A stretch of 64,000 nt of DNA from Streptomyces griseorubiginosus (lineage in GTDB: Bacteria > Actinomycetota > Actinomycetes > Streptomycetales > Streptomycetaceae). The position numbers and the translations under genes are program-made. The notes under the pieces are model-generated. The model did not search any database, had not been told where the DNA came from, and was given only the letters and a program-made list of their open reading frames with translations. The stretch lies in contig NZ_KQ948745.1 of NCBI RefSeq assembly GCF_001514195.1, forward strand, positions 1 through 64,000, written 5' to 3'. Shown piece after piece: positions 1-9,432 of this stretch; the stretch's first letter is position 1, and each line of letters opens with the position of its first letter.

Positions 1-245
1 CTCTTTCCGGCGGTCCCAACATTATCAGAAGTTTCGGGCCGGACTGACCGGCCATCTGTTTCCGATTTATCGGGAAGGCGCTCCTGCGAAATCGAGATTT
101 CCAGAAGCAGGTAGATACTCACTGCTGCCGAGCGGGATGAACCCGGCTCCAGGCAACTGTTCGAATCTACCTCCCCGCATGGTCCGTGTCAACGGCTCCT
201 GTGGGGCGAAGGAGACAGTAGCAGCTCACCAGGGTCGCCTGCACA
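1..245. other. Intergenic sequence at window edge
   Basis: No coding frame here has a convincing start or protein signature on either strand. It lies downstream of the minus-strand SpoIIM-type gene. A TAGATA hexamer near 112-117 could be a -10 element for a plus-strand transcript, but no matching -35 or product is visible. Confidence 0.3.
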
Positions 246-1253
246 TCAGGCGGCTGTGGGCACCACGGCGCTGCGCTCGGCCGCCTCGACGTCTCCGGTG
301 TCACCGGCACGCGCGGCTCGTCCGCCCAGGACGAAGACGTAGGCGAGGAAGGCCAGCTCGGCGACCACCCCTATGGTGATGCGGGCCCAAGTGGGCAGGC
401 CAGAGGGGGTTACGAAGCCCTCGATGGCGCCCGAGACAAAGAGGACCAAGGCGAGGCCTATCGCCATGCCCACGGCGGCTCGGCCCTCCTCCGCCAGTGC
501 GGTGCGTCTGGAACGCGGGCCCGGGTCTATCAGGGTCCAGCCCAGGCGCAGTCCTGTGCCGGCGGCGACGAAGACCGCGGTGAGCTCCAGGAGTCCGTGC
601 GGGAGTACGAGGCCGAGGAAGGTGTCCAGGCGGCCGGCCGAGGACATCAGGCCGATGCCGACCCCGAGGTTGAGCATGTTCTGGAAGAGGATCCACAGGA
701 CCGGAAGGCCCAGGAAGACGCCGAGGACCAGGCACATGGCGGCGGCCTGCGCGTTGTTCGTCCACACCTGGGCGGCGAAGGAGGCCGCGGGGTGGCTGGA
801 GTAGTAGGTCTCGTACTGGCCGCCGGGGCGGGTGAGCTCACGCAGTTCGCTGGGGGCCCCTATGGAGGACTGGACCTCGGGGTGGGTGCCGATCCACCAG
901 CCCAGCAGGGCTGCGACGACCGTGGAGAGCAGGGCGGTGGGCACCCACCAGCGGCGGGAGCGGTAGACGGCGGCGGGGAAGCCGTAGGCGAGGAAGCGCG
1001 TGACGTCGCGCCAGGAGGCGCGGCGGGTTCCTGTGACGGCACTACGCGCGCGTGCCACGAGCTGGCTGAGTCGACCCGTGAGCTGGGGGTCAGGGGCACT
1101 GGACTGGATCAGGGAGAGGTGGGTGGCGGTGCGTTGGTAGAGGGCGACGAGTTCGTCCGCCTCAGCGCCGGTGAGGCGGCGTCGGCGCCCCAGCAGGGCG
1201 TCGAGGCGGTCCCACTCGGCTCGGTGGGCGGTGACGAAGACGTCGAGGTCCAT
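246..1253 (-). CDS. SpoIIM/DUF95 family integral membrane protein
   Basis: The 335-residue protein has a charged cytoplasmic N-terminus of about 100 residues followed by five or six hydrophobic segments (roughly 100-120, 165-190, 205-240, 260-280, 300-320). The motif LPHGLLELTA near residue 215 is typical of the SpoIIM/DUF95 family. In Bacillus, SpoIIM is part of the peptidoglycan-remodelling complex that drives engulfment. Streptomycete homologues are uncharacterised, so a wall-related role is an inference. The gene starts at ATG and diverges from an RDD-family membrane gene, an arrangement common in actinomycetes that suggests a shared promoter region at 1254-1382. Confidence 0.85.
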   Translation of the reverse strand: MDLDVFVTAHRAEWDRLDALLGRRRRLTGAEADELVALYQRTATHLSLIQSSAPDPQLTGRLSQLVARARSAVTGTRRASWRDVTRFLAYGFPAAVYRSRRWWVPTALLSTVVAALLGWWIGTHPEVQSSIGAPSELRELTRPGGQYETYYSSHPAASFAAQVWTNNAQAAAMCLVLGVFLGLPVLWILFQNMLNLGVGIGLMSSAGRLDTFLGLVLPHGLLELTAVFVAAGTGLRLGWTLIDPGPRSRRTALAEEGRAAVGMAIGLALVLFVSGAIEGFVTPSGLPTWARITIGVVAELAFLAYVFVLGGRAARAGDTGDVEAAERSAVVPTAA

Positions 1254-1382
1254 CGGTCTGCCAGCTCCTCGGCTGATCGTCGGCTGCCGTCGTGAGAGTC
1301 AGCTTGTCGTACTGCGGCGCGATGCGCCCTCAGCTTGGCAGACTGGCCGTCCGAGAGGCAGTGCAGGGGAAGGGCGGCGGGC

Positions 1383-2405
1383 GTGAGTGAGCTGGTGACG
1401 GGCGAGGCGGTGGCGCTGGAACTGCGCCCTGCGAGGCTGCCCAGCAGGGCGTTGGCCGTGCTGATCGATCTGGCTCTGGCCATGGCTGTGTACCTCGCCG
1501 TGACCGTCGCTCTGGTGGCCGCTTCCGCCTCTCTGGACGACGCGGCTCAGGTCGCGATCTCGATCGCCGCGTTTCTGCTCGTGCTGGTGGGCGGGCCGAT
1601 CGCGGTCGAGACGCTGAGCCACGGCCGGTCCTTGGGGAAGCTCGCCGTAGGGCTTCGTGTGGTGCGGGACGACGGTGGGCCGATCCGGTTCCGGCATGCC
1701 CTCGTGCGGGGTGCGATCGGGGTCGTCGAGATCGTGATGACGTTCGGGGTCGTCGCCTGTACCGCCTCGCTCGTCTCGGCGCGGGGGCGGCGGCTGGGTG
1801 ACGTGTTCGCGGGGACGCTGGTCGTTCGGGAGCGGATTCCCGTCGCGCCCAGCGGTTTCGTACCGCCGCCTCCGCCCTGGCTGGCCGGGCGGTTCACGGA
1901 ACTCGATCTGTCGGCGGTCCCCGACGGTCTGTGGCTTGCCATCCGTCAGTACCTGACGCGGATGCACCAGCTGGACCAACAGGTCGGCCTGGCCATGGCG
2001 GCCCGGCTGGCGTCCGAGCTGGCGGCGAGTACCGGGGCTCCGGCGCCGCAAGGGGTGCCGCCGGGCGCGTATCTCGCGGCGGTCGTGCAGGAGCGGCAGG
2101 CGCGGGAGGTCCGGAGGGCCTTCGGCGGCGGTACGCCGGGGCCAGCACAGGCGGCGCATGCATCGGCACCGTCACCTGTCGCGGGGTACGGACCTGTGGC
2201 CGGGGTGCCAGGGGGCTATCCGTATCCGGGCGGGCAACCCGCGGCCGCGCCTTCTCCCCAACCACCGGTCGCGTACGGCAGCGCAGCGACTCCCGGCGCG
2301 GGGGATCCCGGCGTTCCCCGGACAGCCGGTGACCCGTCCGAGGCCTCCCGGCCCGCCGTACCGCCGGAGGGCAGGCCGGCATCCGGGTTCGTACCGCCTG
2401 CGTGA
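1383..2405 (+). CDS. RDD family membrane protein
   Basis: The 340-residue product begins at GTG (VSELVTGEAV). Its RDD domain shows the Arg near RLPSRALAVLIDLALA and a conserved GRSLGKLAVGLRV stretch around residue 85, with about three membrane segments in the first 160 residues. The C-terminal third is a low-complexity Pro/Gly/Ala/Tyr tail, presumably cytoplasmic. RDD proteins are small membrane proteins of mostly unknown transport-related function. An upstream in-frame codon at 1335 would add 16 residues without homology and was rejected. The gene diverges from the SpoIIM-type gene. Confidence 0.85.
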   Translation: MSELVTGEAVALELRPARLPSRALAVLIDLALAMAVYLAVTVALVAASASLDDAAQVAISIAAFLLVLVGGPIAVETLSHGRSLGKLAVGLRVVRDDGGPIRFRHALVRGAIGVVEIVMTFGVVACTASLVSARGRRLGDVFAGTLVVRERIPVAPSGFVPPPPPWLAGRFTELDLSAVPDGLWLAIRQYLTRMHQLDQQVGLAMAARLASELAASTGAPAPQGVPPGAYLAAVVQERQAREVRRAFGGGTPGPAQAAHASAPSPVAGYGPVAGVPGGYPYPGGQPAAAPSPQPPVAYGSAATPGAGDPGVPRTAGDPSEASRPAVPPEGRPASGFVPPA

Positions 2406-2443
2406 CTTCCTGCCATCCGTGGCCGACTAGGGCCGGAGTCGGT

Positions 2444-3073
2444 TCAGTCGAGCGGTGGATCGGGGAAGGCGGACGGCGGGGATTCAAGGTCCTCCAGCTC
2501 GATCCCGGGGGCCGCGAGGACCACGTCCCCCGCGATGTGCACGGTGTGCTGTTCACCGGTGTCCAGGGCTGTGACCTGGTATTCCTCCACGGTCAGGGGG
2601 CCGTTGTCAGTGGGGTGTGCTTCTCTTCTCAGCAAGGTCCAGGACTGGTCCACGGTGCGCGGGGCGAGGACGGGATCCGTGAAGGCCACGAGGCGTACGC
2701 GCGTTGCTGAGGAAGAGGGGGTGAGGCGCAGGAGACGGGTGGTGGCGACGACGAACGCGGGGGACGTGCCGGTGAAGGCGTGGGCGGCGACATTGCCTTC
2801 CGTGGCGTGGGTCCCGGTGGGGTCCGTGCGGACCCAGGTGACACCGTCGAGCGCGGCACCGCGCACCTGCCAGCTCGCGGCGTGGAGTTCGAGGCGGATG
2901 GGGCGGCCGAGGTCGTCGAGAGTGAGGTCGACCGAACCGCTGTGACCACCTTCGGGGTTGGTCAGTTGAGAGACGTAGCGCCAGCCGGACGGGCCGGGGG
3001 CGCACTGGAAGTGTTCTTCCGCGAGGGGGGTGTGATCGTGCGGATCCTGGAGCGAATAGCGGCCGCGAGGCAT
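2444..3073 (-). CDS. Conserved hypothetical protein, soluble, 209 aa
   Basis: I do not recognise a named family. The protein starts MPRGRYSLQD and has no signal peptide or membrane segment. It shows alternating hydrophobic beta-type stretches (LTLDDLGRPIRLELHA; TRVRLVAFTDPVL; EYQVTALDTG), which suggests a beta-rich fold, possibly ligand binding. It ends 38 bp from the convergent RDD gene and lies downstream of the S-adenosylhomocysteinase gene on the same strand. A terminator-like hairpin at 3129-3163 separates the two, so it is probably transcribed independently from 3074-3128. Codon use is typical of the region. Confidence 0.7.
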   Translation of the reverse strand: MPRGRYSLQDPHDHTPLAEEHFQCAPGPSGWRYVSQLTNPEGGHSGSVDLTLDDLGRPIRLELHAASWQVRGAALDGVTWVRTDPTGTHATEGNVAAHAFTGTSPAFVVATTRLLRLTPSSSATRVRLVAFTDPVLAPRTVDQSWTLLRREAHPTDNGPLTVEEYQVTALDTGEQHTVHIAGDVVLAAPGIELEDLESPPSAFPDPPLD

Positions 3074-3128
3074 GGGGGTCCTGGGTTCTGACGGGCTGAC
3101 CGAGGTACGAGGGCCACGAGACCAAAGG

Positions 3129-3163
3129 GGCAGGCCCCCGACACGGGGGTGCGGGGGCCTGCC
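3129..3163 (-). terminator. Hairpin terminator after ahcY
   Basis: Twelve-base arms at 3129-3140 and 3152-3163 (GGCAGGCCCCCG and its complement) flank an 11-base loop. Read on the minus strand the stem is followed by CCCCTTTGG. It sits 66 bp after the ahcY stop. Confidence 0.75.
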
Positions 3164-3228
3164 TCTGAGGAACTACTGCTGGGCCGTGTACGGGAGCGCT
3201 GCCGTGATCAACGGCTGTGCCCTGCGGC

Positions 3229-4686
<1,458 letters not shown>

Positions 4687-5217
4687 TCGAGCTGCTCCTC
4701 GGGGTTGGGGCGAGGTGGGTACGGCTGGTCTGCGCGGCGGCGGACACGGGGGTGCCCGAAGAGGACACAGGCATGCCCGGTGCGCGCAGCGCAGTCCGTC
4801 GGAGGCCCTCTCTCCCTCGGTCGGTCCGCGGTGGGACCGCCCGACCGCCATCAGCAGCGACGTCTGGCTCCGTCCCAAGCTACACCGGTCGGGCGGGGGA
4901 CCCCAGTCCGCCTCCGAACACATCAGGCCGATCAGGGGCTGCGGCGAGGGAGGCCGTCGGTCGTTCAGGGCAGGGTGCCCCGGGGTGGTGGCAGCAGTCC
5001 TACGAGGAGGGGAACAGGCGGCAACGGCGCAGGCCATGCGGCACTTCTGCGCGTCGGGCGGTCCGGGCGGGCCTGGGGGGATGCGAGGAGATCAGCACAC
5101 ATCAGATCGATCTCGCGGGGCTGAAAATGTTCCGCTGACGACGCTGACGACGCTGACCACCGGGCACTCGGTGAGCCCCGTCACCGTACGGTCGCGGCCC
5201 CTCGGGCCCTCGGATCC
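4687..5217. other. 531-bp non-coding region upstream of ahcY
   Basis: Open frames here lack starts with ribosome sites or recognisable products. On the minus strand a TAGCTT hexamer at 4877-4882 could be a -10 for ahcY. If so, the transcript would have a leader of roughly 185 nt. The leader is GC-rich with several possible stems, but I could not match it to a known S-adenosylmethionine or S-adenosylhomocysteine riboswitch consensus. Confidence 0.4.
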
Positions 5218-6201
5218 TCAGTGGCCGGGGGTCGGGTGCTGGGCCGGGCCGCCGGGGGTCGCCTCGCGGTCGGCGCCCTTGGCGGCTTCCTTCTCGCTGT
5301 AGATGTCCGGTTCGAGGTAGATGACGCGGGCGATCGGGACGGCCTCGCGGATACGGGCCTCGGCGGCGTTGATCGCGGAGGCGACCTCGGCGGCCGTGTC
5401 GTCGTGCTGGACGGCGATCTTGGCGGCGATGAGCAGTTCCTCGGGGCCGAGGTGGAGCGTGCGCATGTGGATGATGCCGGTGACGGTGTCGCCGTCGACG
5501 ATCGCGGTCTCGATCTTCTGGACCGCCTCGATGCCCGCGGACTCGCCGAGCAGCAGGGACTTGGTCTCGGCGGCGAGGACGAGGGCGATCAGGATGAGCA
5601 GGATGCCGATGCACAGGGTGCCGATGCCGTCCCAGACGCCGTCGCCGGTGAGCAGGGCGAGGCCTACGCCCCCGAGGGCCAGGACAAGACCGACGAGCGC
5701 GCCGAAGTCCTCCAGAAGAACGACCGGGAGTTCGGGAGCCTTGGCGCGGCGGACGAACTCCTTCCAGGAGAGGTCGCCGCGCAGCGGGTTGGACTCCTTG
5801 ATGGCGGTGCGGAAGGAGAAGCCCTCGGCGATGATCGCGAAGACGAGGACGCCGACCGGCCAGTACCAGTGCTCGATCTCGTGCGGGTGCTTGATCTTCT
5901 CGTAGCCCTCGTAGATGGCGAACATGCCACCGACGGAGAAGAGCACGATGGAGACCAGGAAGGCGTAGATGTAGCGCTCGCGGCCGTAGCCGAAGGGGTG
6001 TTGCGGGGTGGCCTCGCGCTGGGCCTTCTTGCCGCCGAGGAGCAGCAGGAACTGGTTGCCGGAGTCGGCGAGCGAGTGCACGCCCTCGGCGAGCATCGAG
6101 GACGAGCCGCTGAACGCGAACGCCACGAACTTCGATGCCGCGATCGCGAGGTTGGCGCCGAGTGCCGCCACGATCGCCCTGGTTCCGCCTGACGCGCTCA
6201 T
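5218..6201 (-). CDS. Cation diffusion facilitator family transporter
   Basis: The 327-residue protein has five or six membrane segments and the CDF features: SMLAEGVHSLADSGNQ in the second helix (HxxxD-type metal site) and LLEDFGALVGLVLA in the fifth. A C-terminal cytoplasmic domain with alternating strands and helices (about residues 205-290) matches the CDF metal-binding dimerisation domain. These proteins exchange Zn2+, Fe2+, Mn2+ or related ions for protons, and the substrate cannot be read from sequence. ATG at 6201 (MSASGGTRAI) is chosen, with GAAGGGA upstream. The frame continues 96 bases upstream without homology. The last 20 residues are a variable His/Pro-rich tail. Confidence 0.9.
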   Translation of the reverse strand: MSASGGTRAIVAALGANLAIAASKFVAFAFSGSSSMLAEGVHSLADSGNQFLLLLGGKKAQREATPQHPFGYGRERYIYAFLVSIVLFSVGGMFAIYEGYEKIKHPHEIEHWYWPVGVLVFAIIAEGFSFRTAIKESNPLRGDLSWKEFVRRAKAPELPVVLLEDFGALVGLVLALGGVGLALLTGDGVWDGIGTLCIGILLILIALVLAAETKSLLLGESAGIEAVQKIETAIVDGDTVTGIIHMRTLHLGPEELLIAAKIAVQHDDTAAEVASAINAAEARIREAVPIARVIYLEPDIYSEKEAAKGADREATPGGPAQHPTPGH

Positions 6202-6332
6202 CTGCTCGCGTTGTCCCTTCGCCTCAAGTACCGCTACGCCGTCCAGGCCTTTGCCCGTCCTTTGCCGGTGGGCCATTCTTGCAGCCTCGCCCGGCACGGA
6301 CGTCTCAGGTGTCCACAGCCCCAGTCATACCG

Positions 6333-7484
6333 TCACACGATCACGGTGGCGCGGAAGACCGTGCCCGTGCCGGACACCTCGGCCTTCTCGCCCGCCGGGA
6401 CGAAGACCGACCGACCAGGGCGCAGTTCGTGTTCCCCGGCTCGCACGGAACCTGCCGTGCAGAGCAGGATCTGCGGCGTCGAACGGGTGAGGTCGTGGGG
6501 GGCGGCGCCCTCGGGAAGGACGTACCGGGACAACCGGAACTCGTCGATGGGGGTCTCGTAGACCTCTTCGCCGTCGGGGGACGCCTCGGGGCGGAGCACA
6601 CCCGGGTCGGCGGCCTCGAAGCGGACGATGCGCAGGAGTTCGGGGACGTCGACGTGCTTGGGCGTCAGGCCGCAGCGCAGGACGTTGTCGGAGTTGGCCA
6701 TGATCTCGACGCCGAGGCCGTTCAGGTAGGCGTGCGGGATGCCCGCGCCGAGGAACAGGGCCTCGCCGGGCTGGAGCCGGACGTGGTTGAGGAGCATCGC
6801 GGCGATGACGCCCGGGTCGCCCGGGTAGTGGTGGGCGATGGCGGCGTAGGGGGCGTGGTCGCCGCCGAGGCGGGCGCAGGCGGCCGCGGCCTCGGTGACC
6901 GTGTGGGCCATCTCCTCGCGGTCCGCGGTGAGGATCGCGGTCAGAACCTCCCGCAGGGCCGCCTCCTCCGGGTGGGCGTGCAGGAGGTCGACGTACGGCT
7001 TGAGGGAGTCGACGCCCAGCGCCTCCAACAGCTCGGCCGCACGCGCGGGTTCGCGGAATCCGCACAGGCCGTCGAACTCGGTGAGGGCGCAGATCAGTTC
7101 GGGCTTGTGGTTGGCGTCCTTGTAGTTGCGGTGGCCCGCGTCCACGGGGATGCCCCGGCGCTCCTCGTCCTCGTAACCCTCTTTCGCCTGGGCCAGGTCG
7201 GGGTGCACCTGGAGGGAGAGCGGGGCGCCCGCGGCGAGGATCTTGAGGAGGAAGGGCAGGCGGGGGCCGAACTTGGCTACGGCCGCCTCGCCCAGCTCGC
7301 GCGCGGGGTCAGCGTCGATGACCTCGACGAGCGTGCCCCGGTCGGTGCGCGAGGGCGCGCCGGGGTGGGCGCCCATCCACATCTCCGCCTGGGGTTCACC
7401 GGTCGGCTCCAGGCCGAGGAGTTCAGGGATGGCGGTGGGGGAACCCCAGGCGTAGGGCCGGATGGTGTTGTCGAGGCGGTCCAT
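6333..7484 (-). CDS. manA: Mannose-6-phosphate isomerase, class I
   Basis: The 383-residue zinc enzyme interconverts fructose 6-phosphate and mannose 6-phosphate, the entry to GDP-mannose. Type I PMI signatures are the N-terminal NTIRPYAWGSPTAIPELLG, the metal-site LSLQVHPD near residue 95, NHKPELICALTEFDGLCGF near 130-148, and GIPHAYLNGLGVEIMANSDN near 255. It lies in a minus-strand run with a SIS protein, a Trm112-like protein and manB, which suggests a mannose-phosphate supply operon for protein mannosylation and wall glycopolymers. Start is ATG at 7484. Confidence 0.95.
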   Translation of the reverse strand: MDRLDNTIRPYAWGSPTAIPELLGLEPTGEPQAEMWMGAHPGAPSRTDRGTLVEVIDADPARELGEAAVAKFGPRLPFLLKILAAGAPLSLQVHPDLAQAKEGYEDEERRGIPVDAGHRNYKDANHKPELICALTEFDGLCGFREPARAAELLEALGVDSLKPYVDLLHAHPEEAALREVLTAILTADREEMAHTVTEAAAACARLGGDHAPYAAIAHHYPGDPGVIAAMLLNHVRLQPGEALFLGAGIPHAYLNGLGVEIMANSDNVLRCGLTPKHVDVPELLRIVRFEAADPGVLRPEASPDGEEVYETPIDEFRLSRYVLPEGAAPHDLTRSTPQILLCTAGSVRAGEHELRPGRSVFVPAGEKAEVSGTGTVFRATVIV

Positions 7485-7529
7485 CGAACTCTTTCTGTAC
7501 GTACGGCGGTCAGGGCGTCCTGGGCAACA

Positions 7530-8657
7530 TCAGGCCCCCGAGGCGAGCGCCAGGTAAACGGCGGCGAAATCCGTGACGGCGATCAGTTCCGCGAGGGTCT
7601 CGATCTCGCCGCCGGCCTCCGGCTCCAGCTCGCTGATGGGCGTGTCGTGGCTCAGGGCCAGGTCGCGGGCGGACGGCGCGGCGCTGAGGCCGCCGATCGG
7701 ACGGTCCCGCAGCAGCACCACGCGCGCGTGGAGCGCGGGAGGTTCCTCGACGCGGTCGCGGAAGAAGTCGTCGGGGTCGGCGCTGGCGGCCAGCGGTCCG
7801 GCGAGCAGCGTGCTGTGCGCGGCGAGGGCCTCCGGCAGTTCGGAGACGAGGGCCGGGCGGCCGGCGAGTTCGGCGAGGGCGGCGGCGAAGCGTCGGCCCG
7901 CGGGGCCCGCGGAGGTGCCCTCGGTCCAGATGACCGGGAGGGAGTCGGCGAGTTCGGCGGCGAGGGTCTTGGCGGGGTTGCTGTAGGTCGCGATGGCGGG
8001 GCCGCAGCGCTCGGCGATGTGGTCGAGACGGTCGGCGATCTTCGCGAGGGCGTCGGGCGGGGCGGAGAGCAGGCCGGTGCGGTCGAGGATCGCGAGGAGC
8101 GGGGTGAGCAGGGCCCACAGGACGCCCGGGGCGGAGGCGGCGAGCGGGGTGTCCTGCTCGTACGGGGCGGTCGCCATGGGCACGAACAGACCGTGGGCGC
8201 CCTCGACCGCCTCGGTGAGGGGGGCGCGGGCGGGGGCCACGGCGACGACCGTGCAGCCGCGCCGGTAGGCCTGGTCGGCGAGGAGCGACAGGCCCGGCTC
8301 GGTGCCGTCGGGGGTGGCGATCAGGAGCAGGTCGACCGAGCCCGCCCAACCGGGGAGTTCCCAGCGCAGGGCGCCCGCGGCGGGGGCGACGCCGGTCGGG
8401 GCGAGGCGGGTGACCGGGCTGCCGGCGCCGGCGAGGGTGCCGAGGAGGTCGGCGACGTGGGTGGCGGCGGCGCCGGGGCCCGCGATGAGGACCGCGCGGG
8501 GGCGTCCGTCGGGCTTGAGGTCGTTCACCCCTGCCTCGGCGGCGTGCCGGGCGGCGGTGCGGACGCGGGCGCCTGCCTCGGCGGCACCGCGGAGCAGACC
8601 TCGGCGGTCGGCCTCCGAGAGGGCCTCGGGGGTGTCTAGCAGCGATTCGTCGAGCAT
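7530..8657 (-). CDS. SIS-domain protein, phosphosugar isomerase-like
   Basis: The 375-residue protein begins MLDESLLDTPEALSEADRRG. Its N-terminal half carries a SIS fold (AVLIAGPGAAATHVADLLG near 75-93; DLLLIATPDGTEPGLSLLADQAY near 130). The C-terminal half (ALAKIADRLDHIAERCGP onward) resembles bacterial phosphoglucose/phosphomannose isomerase C-terminal domains. Its place between manA and manB suggests a role in mannose or glucose phosphate metabolism, but the catalytic residues of a true isomerase are not obvious. It may be a regulatory or degenerate member. The 45-bp gap to manA implies co-transcription. Confidence 0.8.
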   Translation of the reverse strand: MLDESLLDTPEALSEADRRGLLRGAAEAGARVRTAARHAAEAGVNDLKPDGRPRAVLIAGPGAAATHVADLLGTLAGAGSPVTRLAPTGVAPAAGALRWELPGWAGSVDLLLIATPDGTEPGLSLLADQAYRRGCTVVAVAPARAPLTEAVEGAHGLFVPMATAPYEQDTPLAASAPGVLWALLTPLLAILDRTGLLSAPPDALAKIADRLDHIAERCGPAIATYSNPAKTLAAELADSLPVIWTEGTSAGPAGRRFAAALAELAGRPALVSELPEALAAHSTLLAGPLAASADPDDFFRDRVEEPPALHARVVLLRDRPIGGLSAAPSARDLALSHDTPISELEPEAGGEIETLAELIAVTDFAAVYLALASGA

Positions 8658-8715
8658 GGGGCGGCAGCCTCCGATCGCCGGGTCTCCGGGACGCCGGGTG
8701 GTCGCTTCGCCGGGT

Positions 8716-8760
8716 CCTGGGGAGCCGGGGCCTGGGGTGCCCGGGCCTGGGGAGCCGGGG
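8716..8760. repeat. 15-bp triplicated GC-rich repeat
   Basis: Three adjacent 15-bp units, two identical (CCTGGGGAGCCGGGG) and a variant between them, lie in the 250-bp gap between the SIS gene and the Trm112-like gene. Confidence 0.7.
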
Positions 8761-8909
8761 CGCTCGCGGGTCCGGGACGCCGGTGGTCGCTGTGTCGTTG
8801 TCGCTTACGGCGGTGGGTGCGCTGTGTGTCCTACGGCGGTGAGGGTGCCGTATCCCCTACGGCCGTGCGCGTGCCGTGTCTCCTGCGGTGACCCGCCCGC
8901 GCGGTGTGC

Positions 8910-9080
8910 TCACGCGGGGCGACGGGCCTCGTCGACGAGGAGGACGGGGATGCCGTCGCGGACCGGGTACGCGAGGCCGCAGTCCTGACCGGTGCAGATC
9001 AGCTCGGTGTCCTGCTCCTTGAGGGGGGCGTGGCAGGCCGGGCAGGCGAGGATCTCCAGGAGGCCGGCTTCGAGCGGCAT
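8910..9080 (-). CDS. Trm112 family small zinc-ribbon protein
   Basis: A 56-residue reading frame beginning MPLEAGLLEILACPACHA and ending LLVDEARRPA. Four cysteines (CPAC near residues 13-16, and two near 29 and 34 in ICTGQDC) form a zinc ribbon, followed by the family's AYPVRDGIPVLL. Trm112-like proteins bind and activate methyltransferases in eukaryotes. The bacterial short forms (UPF0434/DUF343) are of uncertain role. A purine-rich GAA-GGGA site precedes the ATG. It lies between the SIS gene and manB on the same strand, a common actinobacterial order. Confidence 0.9.
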   Translation of the reverse strand: MPLEAGLLEILACPACHAPLKEQDTELICTGQDCGLAYPVRDGIPVLLVDEARRPA

Positions 9081-9192
9081 GGGGGTTCCCTTCGGGGGCG
9101 GTACGGCTGCTTGTGCGGATGTGCCTGGTCAGGGTACCGCCGGGGGGAGGGGGGTGCCGGGGTTGGGGCGAGGTCGGTACGGGGAGGTGCCG

Positions 9193-9430
9193 GGGGGATT
9201 TTTTCGCCCCCGCCGCCCCTACCCGTCCCATCCCCAGGGGCTGCCGCCCCTTCGACCCCGCCTCCAGGGGCTCCGCCCCCGGACCCCCGCTCCTCAAACG
9301 CCGGAGGGGCTGGATTTCGCGAACGCCGGAAGGGCCAGATTGGCGCGAACGCCGGGAGGGCCGGATTTCGCGAGGGCCGGAGGGCCGGATTTCGCGAGCG
9401 CCGGAGGGGCTGGGATTCAGGCCCTGGCGA
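9193..9430. repeat. Dispersed repeat element, copy A
   Basis: This element starts at a run of T followed by CGCCCCCGCCGCCCCTACCC. It includes two small GGGGC/GCCCC stems, then a conserved CTCCTCAAACGCCGGAGGGG. It ends with four or five 23-27 bp units of the form GCCGGAGGGGCTGGATTTCG. A near-identical copy lies at 22668-22900. It fills the gap between the Trm112-like gene and manB. On the minus strand the T run becomes a run of A, so it is not a simple terminator for manB. Confidence 0.9.
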
Positions 9431-9432
9431 TT

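Noticed and set aside
4687..4880. A possible S-adenosylhomocysteine riboswitch before ahcY (GCGCTGCGCGC segment)
   Set aside because: A few bases resemble parts of the known core, but I could not build the conserved pairings. A covariance search would be needed, so it is not called.
8910..9080. Treating the gap before copy A of the dispersed repeat as non-coding
   Set aside because: A 56-codon minus-strand frame with four zinc-ribbon cysteines matches the Trm112/UPF0434 family and is called as a gene.
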